Assembly (NCBI RefSeq): GCF_000203935.1
Contig: NC_008577.1
Location: 1,116,001 to 1,180,000 of the forward strand
Origin: Shewanella sp. ANA-3
GTDB taxonomy: Bacteria; Pseudomonadota; Gammaproteobacteria; Enterobacterales; Shewanellaceae
DNA length: 64,000 nt
Direction of reading: 5' to 3'
The translations under genes and the position numbers were made by a program. The notes beneath the pieces are model-generated. The model saw nothing but the letters and a program-made list of their open reading frames with translations, was not told the origin of the DNA and searched no databases. Position 1 is the stretch's first letter, and every line of letters starts with the position of its first letter. Below, piece by piece: positions 19,404-28,995 of the stretch.

Positions 19404-22400
19404 ATGCCAAAACGTACAGATATAAAGAGTATTCTTATCCTAGGTGCAGGCCCAATTGTTATTGGTCAGGCGTGTGAATTCGACTATTCAGGCGCTCAAG
19501 CCTGTAAAGCCCTGCGTGAAGAAGGTTACCGCGTCATTCTGGTGAACTCTAACCCTGCCACCATTATGACCGACCCTGAAATGGCCGATGCCACTTACAT
19601 CGAGCCAATCCAATGGGAAGTGGTACGTAACATTATCGCGAAAGAACGTCCTGATGCGATTCTGCCAACCATGGGCGGTCAAACCGCGCTGAACTGCGCC
19701 CTTGAGCTTGAAGCCAAAGGCGTACTGGCTGAATTCAACGTTGAAATGATCGGTGCAACCGCCGATGCGATTGATAAAGCAGAAGACCGTAGCCGCTTTG
19801 ACAAAGCCATGAAGAGCATCGGCTTAGAGTGCCCACGCGCGGGCATCGCCCACAGCATGGAAGAAGCCTATGGTGTACTCGACCTCGTTGGTTTCCCTTG
19901 TATTATCCGTCCATCATTCACTATGGGTGGCTCGGGCGGTGGTATCGCCTACAACAAGGAAGAGTTCGAAGAAATCTGTTCTCAAGGTTTAGATTTATCG
20001 CCAACTAAAGAGCTACTCATCGACGAGAGCTTAATTGGTTGGAAAGAATACGAGATGGAAGTGGTTCGTGACCGTAACGACAACTGCATCATCGTCTGTT
20101 CTATCGAAAACTTTGATCCAATGGGCGTGCACACCGGTGACTCTATTACCGTTGCCCCAGCGCAGACCCTGACTGACAAAGAATACCAACTGATGCGTAA
20201 CGCCTCTATGGCGGTACTGCGTGAGATTGGTGTTGAAACTGGTGGTTCGAACGTACAGTTTGGTATCAACCCGAAAGATGGCCGTATGGTTATCATCGAG
20301 ATGAACCCACGCGTATCACGTTCATCGGCACTGGCGTCTAAAGCAACGGGCTTCCCGATTGCGAAAATCGCCGCCAAGTTAGCGGTCGGTTTCACTCTTG
20401 ATGAGCTGATGAACGACATCACTGGTGGCCGTACGCCAGCGTCATTCGAGCCAGCTATCGACTACGTCGTGACTAAAGTACCTCGCTTTAACTTTGAAAA
20501 GTTTGCTGGCTCAAACGATCGCTTAACCACTCAGATGAAGTCAGTGGGCGAAGTCATGGCGATTGGCCGTACTTTCCAAGAGTCACTGCAAAAAGCCCTG
20601 CGCGGTTTAGAAGTGAGCCGTCACGGTTTTGACCCAATCACTGACTTAACCAAAGCCGATGCACTAGCGCGTATTCGCCTCGAGCTGAAAGAGCCAGGCT
20701 GTGACCGTATTTGGTACATCGCCGATGCGATGCGTGCGGGTTTAACCCTGGATGAAATCTTCCGTTTAACCAACATCGACCCATGGTTCTTAGTTCAGAT
20801 TGAAGAGCTGATTAAGCTGGAAGGCCAAGTGGCCGAAGGTGGTTTAGCCGGTCTTAACGAAGAGCTGCTGCGTAAGCTTAAGCGTAAAGGCTTTGCCGAT
20901 GCGCGTCTGGCGGCGGTCCTTGGCGTAAACGAGACTGAAGTCCGTAAACTGCGTGACCGTTTCGACATCCACCCAGTGTACAAGCGCGTAGATACCTGTG
21001 CGGCTGAATTTGCTACTGATACTGCTTACATGTACTCAACCTATGAGGAAGAGTGTGAAGCGAACCCATCAGACCGTGAGAAAATCATGGTGTTAGGTGG
21101 CGGTCCAAACCGTATCGGTCAAGGTATCGAATTCGATTACTGTTGTGTGCACGCGGCATTAGCCCTGCGTGAAGACGGTTATGAAACTATCATGGTTAAC
21201 TGTAACCCTGAAACCGTTTCTACCGACTATGACACTTCAGATCGTCTGTACTTCGAGCCTGTTACCCTAGAAGACGTATTAGAAATCGTCCGTATCGAGA
21301 AGCCAAAGGGCGTTATCGTACAGTACGGTGGTCAAACTCCGCTGAAACTGGCTCGTGCCCTTGAAGCGGCAGGTGTGCCCATTATTGGTACTAGCCCTGA
21401 TGCGATTGACCGTGCAGAAGACCGTGAGCGTTTCCAGCAAGCGATTCAACGCTTGGAAATGAAGCAACCTGAAAACGATACAGTCACCACAGTTGAAGGT
21501 GCTGTGATTGCCGCTGAGCGTATCGGTTATCCATTAGTTGTTCGTCCATCCTACGTACTGGGCGGCCGCGCGATGGAAATCGTGTACGACCAACAGGATT
21601 TACTGCGTTACTTCAACGAAGCGGTAAGCGTATCTAACGCTTCGCCAGTACTGTTAGACCACTTCCTAGACGATGCTATCGAAGTGGATATCGACGCCGT
21701 ATGTGACGGTGAAACTGTAGTTATCGGCGCGATCATGGAGCATATCGAGCAGGCGGGTGTTCACTCAGGTGACTCTGGCTGTTCACTGCCTCCTTACACC
21801 TTAAGCCAAGCTATCCAAGACGAAATGCGCGTACAAGTGCGTAAGCTTGCGATGGAGCTGGGTGTTGTCGGTCTGATGAACGTACAGTTTGCCGTGAAGA
21901 ATAACGAAATCTACATGATTGAAGTTAACCCACGTGCAGCGCGTACCGTGCCATTCGTATCGAAAGCGACAGGTGTACCGTTAGCTAAGATTGCCGCCCG
22001 TGTGATGGCGGGTCAAAGCTTGAAGGCGCAAAACTTCACTCAAGAAGTGATCCCACCTTTCTACTCAGTGAAAGAAGTGGTACTGCCATTTAACAAGTTC
22101 CCTGGCGTTGACCCACTGTTAGGCCCTGAAATGCGCTCAACAGGTGAGGTGATGGGCGTGGGCGATACCTTCGCCGAAGCCTATGCTAAGGCGCAGTTAG
22201 GTGCGACTTCTGAAGTGCCTAAGTCTGGTCGTGCTCTGTTGTCTGTGCGTAACAGCGACAAGAAACGTGTTGCCGACTTAGCCGCTAAGTTGATTGAGCT
22301 GGGTTATCAAATTGATGCCACCCACGGTACCGCGGTTATCCTAGGTGAAGCGGGTATCAACCCACGCTTAGTGAACAAGGTACACGAAGGCCGTCCACAC

Positions 22401-22628
22401 ATTCTTGACCGCATCAAGAACGGTGAGTACACCTATATCGTGAACACCACCGAAGGCCGTCAAGCGATTGAAGACTCTCGTCAATTACGTCGCGGTGCAC
22501 TGCGTTACAAAGTGAACTACACCACGACCATGAACGCAGCATTCGCCACTTGTATGGCACACGCTGCGGACGACCGCACTAACGTGACCTCAGTGCAAGA
22601 GCTGCATCAGCGCGTATTGGCTAAATAA
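19404..22628 (+). CDS. carB: Carbamoyl-phosphate synthase large subunit
   Basis: Makes carbamoyl phosphate from bicarbonate, ammonia and two ATP. 1074 residues, full length. There are two homologous ATP-grasp halves (about 1-400 and 550-935), each starting with a nucleotide-binding sequence ([21 protein letters not shown] and [18 protein letters not shown]). An oligomerisation segment lies between them, and the MGS-like allosteric domain (about 936-1074) is at the end. AGGAGAAGAG precedes the ATG. Operon with carA. Confidence 0.99.
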   Translation: MPKRTDIKSILILGAGPIVIGQACEFDYSGAQACKALREEGYRVILVNSNPATIMTDPEMADATYIEPIQWEVVRNIIAKERPDAILPTMGGQTALNCALELEAKGVLAEFNVEMIGATADAIDKAEDRSRFDKAMKSIGLECPRAGIAHSMEEAYGVLDLVGFPCIIRPSFTMGGSGGGIAYNKEEFEEICSQGLDLSPTKELLIDESLIGWKEYEMEVVRDRNDNCIIVCSIENFDPMGVHTGDSITVAPAQTLTDKEYQLMRNASMAVLREIGVETGGSNVQFGINPKDGRMVIIEMNPRVSRSSALASKATGFPIAKIAAKLAVGFTLDELMNDITGGRTPASFEPAIDYVVTKVPRFNFEKFAGSNDRLTTQMKSVGEVMAIGRTFQESLQKALRGLEVSRHGFDPITDLTKADALARIRLELKEPGCDRIWYIADAMRAGLTLDEIFRLTNIDPWFLVQIEELIKLEGQVAEGGLAGLNEELLRKLKRKGFADARLAAVLGVNETEVRKLRDRFDIHPVYKRVDTCAAEFATDTAYMYSTYEEECEANPSDREKIMVLGGGPNRIGQGIEFDYCCVHAALALREDGYETIMVNCNPETVSTDYDTSDRLYFEPVTLEDVLEIVRIEKPKGVIVQYGGQTPLKLARALEAAGVPIIGTSPDAIDRAEDRERFQQAIQRLEMKQPENDTVTTVEGAVIAAERIGYPLVVRPSYVLGGRAMEIVYDQQDLLRYFNEAVSVSNASPVLLDHFLDDAIEVDIDAVCDGETVVIGAIMEHIEQAGVHSGDSGCSLPPYTLSQAIQDEMRVQVRKLAMELGVVGLMNVQFAVKNNEIYMIEVNPRAARTVPFVSKATGVPLAKIAARVMAGQSLKAQNFTQEVIPPFYSVKEVVLPFNKFPGVDPLLGPEMRSTGEVMGVGDTFAEAYAKAQLGATSEVPKSGRALLSVRNSDKKRVADLAAKLIELGYQIDATHGTAVILGEAGINPRLVNKVHEGRPHILDRIKNGEYTYIVNTTEGRQAIEDSRQLRRGALRYKVNYTTTMNAAFATCMAHAADDRTNVTSVQELHQRVLAK

Positions 22629-22647
22629 GCCATAAGCCTCTGTCATC

Positions 22648-22685
22648 AAAAGGCCGGATAACTTAAGTTATCCGGCCTTTGTTTT
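22648..22685. terminator. Long terminator between carB and the solute-binding protein gene
   Basis: Perfect 16-bp palindromic stem (AAAGGCCGGATAACTT and its complement) with a T-rich tail after it. It lies between convergent genes and probably serves both. Confidence 0.88.
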
Positions 22686-22710
22686 TGCGTTCAAAAACTT
22701 ACGCTCAAAT

Positions 22711-23478
22711 TTATTGCCCAATGCGCTCGGTTTCCATTGGCGGCGCATCATTGGGCAGCCAGTGGTGATAGATTTGTGCAAAGGTGCCATCGGCCTTAAT
22801 GCTGATAAGTGCCTCTTTCCATTTATCGATTTCTTCACTTGGCGTTCCCTTCGAAAAGGCAATGTATAGATGATTCGCACTGATAGTGTAGAGGGATTTG
22901 ACATCATCAATACTCGCACCCGCTTCGGCGAGAATACTTGGGGCGGTAAGATTGGCATTGCACCAGAGATCGATTCGGCGCTTCATCAGTTGCTTAGCGC
23001 TCAGTAGTGGTGTCGATGAGGGAGCGAGATTCGTCAAACCATGCTCCATTAATAATTGTTCCTCAACGGAGGAGCGATACACTCCTACGGCTTTAGCCTG
23101 TTTAGCATCATCAATCGAGCTAATGTTGAGTTGACTGTTTTTGAGTGCGTAGAAGTTTGTCGTGCCAACGGCGACTGGGCCTATCATACTAAACAGCTGT
23201 TCTCGCTCGGGGGTACGAGTCATAGTAAACAGCACTGTATTAGCTTGTTCCGTCATGATTTTCCAGCCGCGTGCCCAGGGCACCACCTTGATGGGATCCT
23301 GATTATTCACACGCTTTTGGATTTCTTGCACCACTTGTACCGCTAAACCATCGGGTTTGCCGTCGACGGAAAAACTAATGGGGGCCCATTCTTCGGTATA
23401 AATATTCAGTGTGGCTGCTACGCGCAAGGGAAAGGCGCCAACGGTGAGTAATAGCAGTAGGCCTGTGAAAAATTTCAT
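22711..23478 (-). CDS. Periplasmic solute-binding protein, SBP_bac_3 type
   Basis: 255 residues with a signal peptide (MKFFTGLLLLLTVGAFPLRVAA) followed by the amino-acid-type binding fold: LNIYTEEWAPISF, DGLAVQVVQEI, TPEREQLFSMIGPV and a late YIAFSKGTPSEEIDKWKEAL. There are no permease or ATPase genes next to it, so it may act as a stand-alone sensor or scavenger rather than as part of an ABC importer; the ligand is unknown. AGGG lies 6 bases before ATG 23478. Confidence 0.85.
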   Translation of the reverse strand: MKFFTGLLLLLTVGAFPLRVAATLNIYTEEWAPISFSVDGKPDGLAVQVVQEIQKRVNNQDPIKVVPWARGWKIMTEQANTVLFTMTRTPEREQLFSMIGPVAVGTTNFYALKNSQLNISSIDDAKQAKAVGVYRSSVEEQLLMEHGLTNLAPSSTPLLSAKQLMKRRIDLWCNANLTAPSILAEAGASIDDVKSLYTISANHLYIAFSKGTPSEEIDKWKEALISIKADGTFAQIYHHWLPNDAPPMETERIGQ

Positions 23479-23640
23479 TAATAACCCTAAAAAAATTAGA
23501 ACGTTATATTAGAGTCTCACGGCGTGCTCTGAATGAATTAAAGATGATAAGTGTACGGCTATCAATAGCTAACCGAGATTATTTTGTAAATAGCAATGTG
23601 AAAAAAGTATCTCGGCTAAGCTACTAATTTGCCTTTTACA

Positions 23641-23678
23641 GGATAAATAAACCCAAAGAGCAGCGAGTGCTCTTTGGG
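23641..23678 (-). terminator. Terminator after the chemoreceptor gene
   Basis: CCCAAAGAGCA / TGCTCTTTGGG stem (arms 23652-23662 and 23668-23678), followed on the minus strand by TTTATTTAT. Confidence 0.8.
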
Positions 23679-23691
23679 GGACTAAAATCCA

Positions 23692-24780
23692 TTAACGCTG
23701 ATACACATCATGCATCAAATGGTCTATGCACTGGACTACCCGCATACTGGCGTCTTCCATCACATGGAGTTGTTTAACCATGTCGGACAAGTTGCCTTTT
23801 TGTCTCGCTGCCAACGCCGCTTTACCCGCATCGTGTACCGCCTTATGGGGAGTATCTAGGGCTTTAAAGTTGCTTAAATGCTGATAATTTTCCGCGCCAA
23901 ATCCTTTGAAATACCATTGGCCTAAGCGACATTCGGTATGTGAATTAACGCTATGATCATGCTTTGGTTTTTCAATTAGTTGGTAAACATTACTCTTCCA
24001 GACTGCATGGTCGAGTTTAGTGGTGTTTAGGAAAGAGGTGGTTGCCGCATTATGGATCACCTGCTGCATTTTATGTGACCGCTGAAGGACATCCTCAACC
24101 ACGTGGCCGATTTGTGTCGATGAGGCGGCAATATCGCTGGCACTGGATTGATTGGTATGAACAATATTTTTAATCTCGCTTGCTTGGGTAACTATCTGTT
24201 TTACCAACTTTTCAATCTGGCTGCTGGCCTCGTGAGCCTTACTCGCTAGTTGCCTAACTTCGTCGGCGACCACGGCAAAACCGCGGCCTGCTTCGCCCGC
24301 GCGGGCAGCTTCAATGGCGGCATTGAGGGCAAGTAGGTTGGTTTGCTCTGAGATCCCTTGAATGGCAGAAACAAACTGGTTGATGGACGCTGTCGTGCCA
24401 TTAAGAGCGGTCACGGCTTCCATACTTTGGCTAGCCTGAGTGTTTATCTCATGTGCCCTTTGGCCTAAGTTCGCAATGGCGAGCCTAGTTTGATCGAAAA
24501 TGGCATCAAGTTCGGAGAGAGAATCCTTTTCTTCGGTGAGTTGAGTCGCACTGCCCGCTAAGCCATCTCGGATCGCATTTAACATTTCGCCGCCCTGATT
24601 TTGACAGGCTATGACCTCGGTAAACAGATCGGCCGCTTGGCGTGACTGTTGTTTCATTGTTTCGTGTTCATGGATGATGGTTTTTAGTTCATCTAATTCT
24701 TGTTGATGCTGCTGTTGTAATTGAATGAGCTGTTGCTTGAGAGCGTTATTTTCAGACTTGAGTTGAGCGTTAAACCACAT
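23692..24780 (-). CDS. Soluble methyl-accepting chemotaxis protein with C-terminal CZB domain
   Basis: Cytoplasmic chemoreceptor, 362 residues. There is no signal peptide or transmembrane span. The N-terminus is a glutamine-rich coiled coil (about 5-50). The signalling hairpin tip is [20 protein letters not shown], followed by [15 protein letters not shown]. The last 110 residues match the chemoreceptor zinc-binding domain, with ligands in [15 protein letters not shown] and TPHKAVHD. It probably reports a zinc-linked or oxidative signal to CheA (the family knowledge covers zinc; the signal here is inferred). AGAGG precedes ATG 24780. Confidence 0.92.
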   Translation of the reverse strand: MWFNAQLKSENNALKQQLIQLQQQHQQELDELKTIIHEHETMKQQSRQAADLFTEVIACQNQGGEMLNAIRDGLAGSATQLTEEKDSLSELDAIFDQTRLAIANLGQRAHEINTQASQSMEAVTALNGTTASINQFVSAIQGISEQTNLLALNAAIEAARAGEAGRGFAVVADEVRQLASKAHEASSQIEKLVKQIVTQASEIKNIVHTNQSSASDIAASSTQIGHVVEDVLQRSHKMQQVIHNAATTSFLNTTKLDHAVWKSNVYQLIEKPKHDHSVNSHTECRLGQWYFKGFGAENYQHLSNFKALDTPHKAVHDAGKAALAARQKGNLSDMVKQLHVMEDASMRVVQCIDHLMHDVYQR

Positions 24781-25072
24781 ATAAACCTCTAGTTATTGTT
24801 ATGGCGACAGCTTATTAATTTTATGGTGCAACCCCAGCGAGGTTGAAATAAATCGCAAGCTGCTGGTGGTTAAATATTAGTGTATGCCCAAGCTTCATTG
24901 ATAAAAGAACAGTGGATTTATGAGCTTGAGCAAATAAATGCTTAATAATGAGGGAATACAAGTCAGTTATTGCTGAATACCTTGTATTCCCATCATCAAT
25001 CTTGAGCCTAGAGCTGTGCCGTTATCCTTTGGGTGAGTGTATTGAGCAACGGCACTTTAAGTCTCAATTTAC

Positions 25073-26446
25073 CTATGCCGTCGGTAAGTCGAGTATCAGA
25101 GTGGCAATACTAAAGTAAACCAGCACACCAATGATATCGGCTATTGAGGTGATAAGTGGCGCGCTGGCTGAAGCGGGATCCATTTTTAACTTGCTGAGTA
25201 AAAAGGGCAGTGACATACCAATCAAGCTGCCAATGAGCACCACAATTTGCATGGTCAGTGCGACGACGAGGGCAATTTCAGGGCCGCCGCGCCAGAAACC
25301 GAGCAAGGACACCGCCAGTGCCATGCTGGCACCGAGTAATCCCGCAACCCCTAACTCGCGCCCTAGCAATGAGAGCCAATCCTTGAGTATCACTTCGCCC
25401 GTGGCTAAGCCTCGCACCATTAAGGTCGCGGATTGTGAGCCAGCATTACCGCCGCTGTCGATAAGTAAGGGCAGGAAGAACACTAAAGACACATAGCTCG
25501 AAATCGTATCTTCGAAAAAGGCGATGCCCGCCCCTGAGAAGATATTGCCAAAGACCAAAATCACCAACCAGACCACGCGCTTACGGTAGAGTAGTCCTAT
25601 GCTTGCGGTCTTTAAATTGTGCTCGATATTGCCTATGGCCGCGGTTTTGGTGAACTCGAGATCGGCCTGTGAGCTGGCAATATCCATCGCATCGTCATAG
25701 GTCACAATCCCCACTAATTGCCCCTTGCCATTGATGATGGGCAAAGCTAGCAGATCGTAATGGGCGATCATCTGCACCGCTTCTTGGCATTGGGCGTTAG
25801 CATCTAAGGCAATGGGGTTGGGTTTCATGAAATCGACCACCCGTTCTTCTGGCTGGGCCAGTAGTAATTGCCGTAGCGAGACGGTACCAATTAAGCGCCC
25901 CAACATATCAACCACATAGGCTTGATATATGGTTTCTTTGTCGGCGGTTTCCGTGCGAAGCATATCAATCGCTTGGGTGGCGGTATGTCGACTATTGAGC
26001 AAGGTGTAGTCCGATGTCATCGCTGCACCGACCTTGGTTTTATCGTAGGCGGCTAAGGTGCGCAGATCTTCCCGTTTAGCCTGCGCTAACACGGGCAAGA
26101 AGAGTTGTTGCTGCTCAGGTTCGAGCAGATTGTAGAGATCGGCGCGCTCATCCGCCGCCATCGTCAGCAAGAGCGACGATAGTGTGGCTTTATCAAGCTG
26201 TTGCACTAATGCGGCTTGCTGCTCATCGCTTAAATAGCGCAGTAAATCGGCGGCAACTTTTGCCGGTGCCAGTTGCAAAAATACTAATTGCTGCGACTGA
26301 CTAAAGGTGCTGAGCGCGGCGGCAATATCCGCGGGATGGCGCTCTTTGGCCAAGGCGACCATGCTCGCGCTGTCGCGTTGTTCTAGGATGATTTGCAGGG
26401 CTAAGATGATTTGCTTAGTGTTTTTTTGGTTGTTGTTCATGTTCAT
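25073..26446 (-). CDS. mgtE: Magnesium transporter MgtE
   Basis: Mg2+ (possibly Co2+) channel gated by cytoplasmic Mg2+. 457 residues: MgtE N domain (about 35-135), paired CBS domains (about 140-265) and five membrane spans (about 290-455) with the family sequence LPLLIDSGGNAGSQSATLMVRGLA. GGGAG lies 8 bases before ATG 26446. It starts 23 bases after the stop of the upstream secreted-protein gene, so the two form an operon, apparently driven by the promoter and leader at 27215-27522. Confidence 0.96.
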   Translation of the reverse strand: MNMNNNQKNTKQIILALQIILEQRDSASMVALAKERHPADIAAALSTFSQSQQLVFLQLAPAKVAADLLRYLSDEQQAALVQQLDKATLSSLLLTMAADERADLYNLLEPEQQQLFLPVLAQAKREDLRTLAAYDKTKVGAAMTSDYTLLNSRHTATQAIDMLRTETADKETIYQAYVVDMLGRLIGTVSLRQLLLAQPEERVVDFMKPNPIALDANAQCQEAVQMIAHYDLLALPIINGKGQLVGIVTYDDAMDIASSQADLEFTKTAAIGNIEHNLKTASIGLLYRKRVVWLVILVFGNIFSGAGIAFFEDTISSYVSLVFFLPLLIDSGGNAGSQSATLMVRGLATGEVILKDWLSLLGRELGVAGLLGASMALAVSLLGFWRGGPEIALVVALTMQIVVLIGSLIGMSLPFLLSKLKMDPASASAPLITSIADIIGVLVYFSIATLILDLPTA

Positions 26447-26468
26447 AGGTCATTCTCCCAACGAGCTA

Positions 26469-27170
26469 TTAGCCAAAGAAAAAAGTGATATCTGCACCGA
26501 ATTGCTGGGCGTTTCCCTTAAGGTCGTTACCTAGGCTGAATTCGAGTTGCAACTGTCTTTTGAGTAACCATTGATAGGCAAGCCGGTAGGCGTGTGCCTC
26601 GGGTGCCTTGCGATAAATTTCGCCGACCCATTGCTGATCTTCGCTTGGCGCTAAGGCAATGGCGATGCCTGCGATGAGTTGCGGCGACTGAGCCGCATGC
26701 TGATAAAAGCCTAAATTGCTATAGAGGTGTAAATCCCGCTCCGCCATCTGATATCCCATAATGCCGAGCACTTCTGCGCTAATGGGGTGATGGTCTTGAT
26801 GATGGTGTTGCAGATTCATGGCCAGCGCGCTCTGCCAAGGGCCCGTGCCAACGTGCAAGGGCAATTTAATGCCCAGCTCGGTTTGCTGTTCGCTATTGCT
26901 GCTGTCTGCTTGATCTTCAACGCTTAGATGTTGATGTTCAAAACCTAAGTGCCATTCCCATTGTCCTTGGTTGCAGGTCGCCGCCGTTTTGAGCGTTGTC
27001 GCAGAGTGATCGGACCTAGGTTGTTGCCAGCCGAGTTGCAGCTCGCAGCGCTCGGCGATGCCAGGATCATCAAGGTCCAACAAAGAAGCGTTCGCCGTGA
27101 CGCTAAGGCATAGCCCAAATAGAGCCAAAGGTTGCCGAGCTAAGGTGGATGTGTGCTTGATATAAGCCAT
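26469..27170 (-). CDS. Putative outer-membrane protein co-transcribed with mgtE
   Basis: Function not recognised. 233 residues with a signal peptide ending near SVTANA, then alternating polar/hydrophobic strands rich in His and Gln (LQHHHQDHHPIS near 125) and a C-terminal GADITFFFG with aromatic residues near the end, all suggestive of a small outer-membrane beta-barrel. The ribosome site GGGAG ahead of ATG 27170 resembles that of mgtE. A role in divalent metal entry is inferred only from position. Confidence 0.7.
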   Translation of the reverse strand: MAYIKHTSTLARQPLALFGLCLSVTANASLLDLDDPGIAERCELQLGWQQPRSDHSATTLKTAATCNQGQWEWHLGFEHQHLSVEDQADSSNSEQQTELGIKLPLHVGTGPWQSALAMNLQHHHQDHHPISAEVLGIMGYQMAERDLHLYSNLGFYQHAAQSPQLIAGIAIALAPSEDQQWVGEIYRKAPEAHAYRLAYQWLLKRQLQLEFSLGNDLKGNAQQFGADITFFFG

Positions 27171-27221
27171 AGGTAAACTCCCAAAGTAAGGGAAGCCTAC
27201 TGGGGCAAAACATGTGTGAAG

Positions 27222-27331
27222 ATATATTCAATGGCCAGCACTCTAGCTCCAGCGCAAGGCCGGATAAAACCAATAGCCGAGCACATGCACGGGCATGATT
27301 GGCCATGAGTAAAGGCTTAAATTGAATATAT
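27222..27331 (-). repeat. 11-base inverted repeat in the mgtE operon leader
   Basis: ATATATTCAAT (27222-27232) and ATTGAATATAT (27321-27331) are perfect inverted copies 88 bases apart. They could close the 3' half of the leader into one domain. Confidence 0.6.
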
Positions 27332-27355
27332 GGGAGTGGAGTGAGAAAGCGTCAC

Positions 27356-27480
27356 GCTACTACCCTGCCTAGCAGGTAGCAGCAAAAACATTGCGGGCTA
27401 GTGCTAGGTGTTTAATCCTGTCACTTGGACAGGGCATCTACTGTCACTTATGTGTGTGCCCACAGTGGGTCTCCGCAATG
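27356..27480 (-). promoter_or_regulatory. Structured leader RNA, possible metal-responsive riboswitch
   Basis: Read on the minus strand: an 8-bp closing stem (27473-27480 with 27389-27396) encloses a small CCCA/TGGG hairpin and a CCTGTC/GACAGG hairpin (arms 27417-27422 and 27428-27433). The 27428-27432 arm can instead pair with CTGTC at 27441-27445, giving two exclusive folds. A long hairpin follows (27356-27368 with 27372-27383). I could not match it to the ykoK/M-box consensus. Confidence 0.55.
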
Positions 27481-27494
27481 ATAAAAGTGGCTAG

Positions 27495-27522
27495 ATTCTA
27501 AACCGCGAAAACGCAAAGTCAA
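27495..27522 (-). promoter_or_regulatory. Sigma-70-type promoter of the mgtE operon
   Basis: On the minus strand TTGACT (27517-27522), a 16-base spacer and TAGAAT (27495-27500). The predicted start falls near 27488, a few bases ahead of the folded leader. Confidence 0.7.
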
Positions 27523-27850
27523 ACCCGAACGCCAATTCGTCATGTTTACGTTTGAATATGGTTTTTATTTTTGGGTGAATTGAGTTGGTTAGTTTTAATC
27601 TTGTTGTGCCTTGGTGACTAAATGTTCTCTGCGAGTGGGGTTGTTGTTGGTTTTATGGACTTTCCTGCCTAGGTCGCTGGTGGCAATGAGCATGCTGTGA
27701 TTGATGACCCAATCGATTTAGGTATAACCTTGGGTATCACGCCTTAAGATGGCATCTCTTGCCTAAGTTGTTGGGTAAAGAGGTATTTTGACGCGCAAAT
27801 CCGTTAAAGGCGCTGTTGAGTGCATGATTTGGCTAAAGAGGAATAATACC
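27523..27850. other. Intergenic region before the EEP-family gene
   Basis: No gene or clear promoter seen for the plus-strand gene. A TTG at 27788 and an ATG at 27824 are in frame with it and could extend it by 21 or 9 residues. Confidence 0.4.
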
Positions 27851-28984
27851 GTGGCGCAGCATTCCCCAGAATTGTCGAGTTTAACTGAGTCAACGCAATC
27901 GAATATTAAAATTGCGACCGTGAATCTATTTAACTTTATCGAGCCGCCCTCAGCCTTTTACGACTTTGAGAATATCTATAGCCACGGCCAATGGCAGAAA
28001 AAGTGCCAATGGTTTAGCGAGTTGTTGAATCAACATCATCCGGATATTGTCGGGTTTCAGGAGGTCTTTAGCCCCGAACCGTTACGCCAGCTTGCGTTGC
28101 AGCAGGGACTCACTCACTTTGCGGTGGTCGATAGCGCGACCTTGGTCAGTGACTATATCTACCAAAGCCCTGTGGTGGCACTGGCGTCTCGCTTCCCTAT
28201 CCTTGAGGTACACGCTATCGAGCCTGAGGCGAACTTAGTGGCGGCGATGGGGCTGTCGAGCGAATTTAGCTTTAGCCGTAAAGTGTTACGGGCGACGGTG
28301 GCGGTGCCGCAGATTGGCCCCTGTGATTGCTATGTGGTGCATTTTAAATCTAAGCGGGCAGGATTGGCTCTTGAGCCGCATCCTTTGGGCTTGTCGTTAA
28401 ATGCGCCGTCGGATCTTAAGTTACACGCCGAGACTAAGTTATTAACCGAACAGGCCCTCGGGCGCTGGGCCTCGACCATGCAGCGGGGCGCCGAGGCGGC
28501 ATTGCTGTTCCATGCCATACTCGCCAGAAGGCAGAGTGCCAAATATCCGGTGATCCTGATGGGGGATTTTAACGATAGTTTGTCCTTAGGCGCGTTAGAT
28601 GCGTTAACGCTCCAAGGCGAAGCGCTGCACAGTAACGATATTAAAGCCGCTGGGCTTGGGCATTTATCCGATGCGGCGTTAGCGCAAGTGTTTGGCCACT
28701 ATCGATTACAAGATGCCTATGAGCTGTTTATCGAAGCCAATGTAGTTGATAACGCCGTCCATTATCGAGAGCATAGGGCCCCCACCCATTACTATGGCCC
28801 AAAAGGATCTGTGCTGGACTATGTGTTGCTTTCCAATGAGTTTGATGCCAGCGATAGCCGCAGTTTGGCGCAGGTGGTGGATTATCAGACCTGTGATAGA
28901 CACTTAGTCAGGCCGGAATATGAGCGTGATGCCTATAGCACCGACCATGCGCCCGTGATGGTGGAATTAGCACTGCGGCGTTAG
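27851..28984 (+). CDS. Endonuclease/exonuclease/phosphatase (EEP) family protein
   Basis: Metal-dependent phosphodiesterase of the DNase I-like fold; substrate unknown. It has the full catalytic set: IKIATVNLFNF, DIVGFQEVF (metal-binding Glu), VVHFKSKR, LMGDFNDS (Asp/Asn), LDYVLLS and YSTDHAPVMVEL (terminal Asp-His). 377 residues from GTG 27851, chosen for AGAGGA 8 bases upstream; the frame is open to TTG 27788. No signal peptide is seen, so it is probably cytoplasmic. It runs convergent with bufC, 11 bases away. Confidence 0.85.
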   Translation: MAQHSPELSSLTESTQSNIKIATVNLFNFIEPPSAFYDFENIYSHGQWQKKCQWFSELLNQHHPDIVGFQEVFSPEPLRQLALQQGLTHFAVVDSATLVSDYIYQSPVVALASRFPILEVHAIEPEANLVAAMGLSSEFSFSRKVLRATVAVPQIGPCDCYVVHFKSKRAGLALEPHPLGLSLNAPSDLKLHAETKLLTEQALGRWASTMQRGAEAALLFHAILARRQSAKYPVILMGDFNDSLSLGALDALTLQGEALHSNDIKAAGLGHLSDAALAQVFGHYRLQDAYELFIEANVVDNAVHYREHRAPTHYYGPKGSVLDYVLLSNEFDASDSRSLAQVVDYQTCDRHLVRPEYERDAYSTDHAPVMVELALRR

Positions 28985-28995
28985 CATCTCAAACT

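Noticed and set aside
27103-27306. Minus-strand 67-codon frame overlapping the start of the mgtE-operon first gene
   Set aside because: No ribosome site and no recognisable protein features. It could be a leader peptide, but nothing supports it beyond position.
27356-27480. Standard M-box (ykoK) Mg2+ riboswitch
   Set aside because: The conserved GGTGAGGCTCC and GCCAATGGGTC-like elements are not visible on either strand, so only an unspecified structured leader is claimed.
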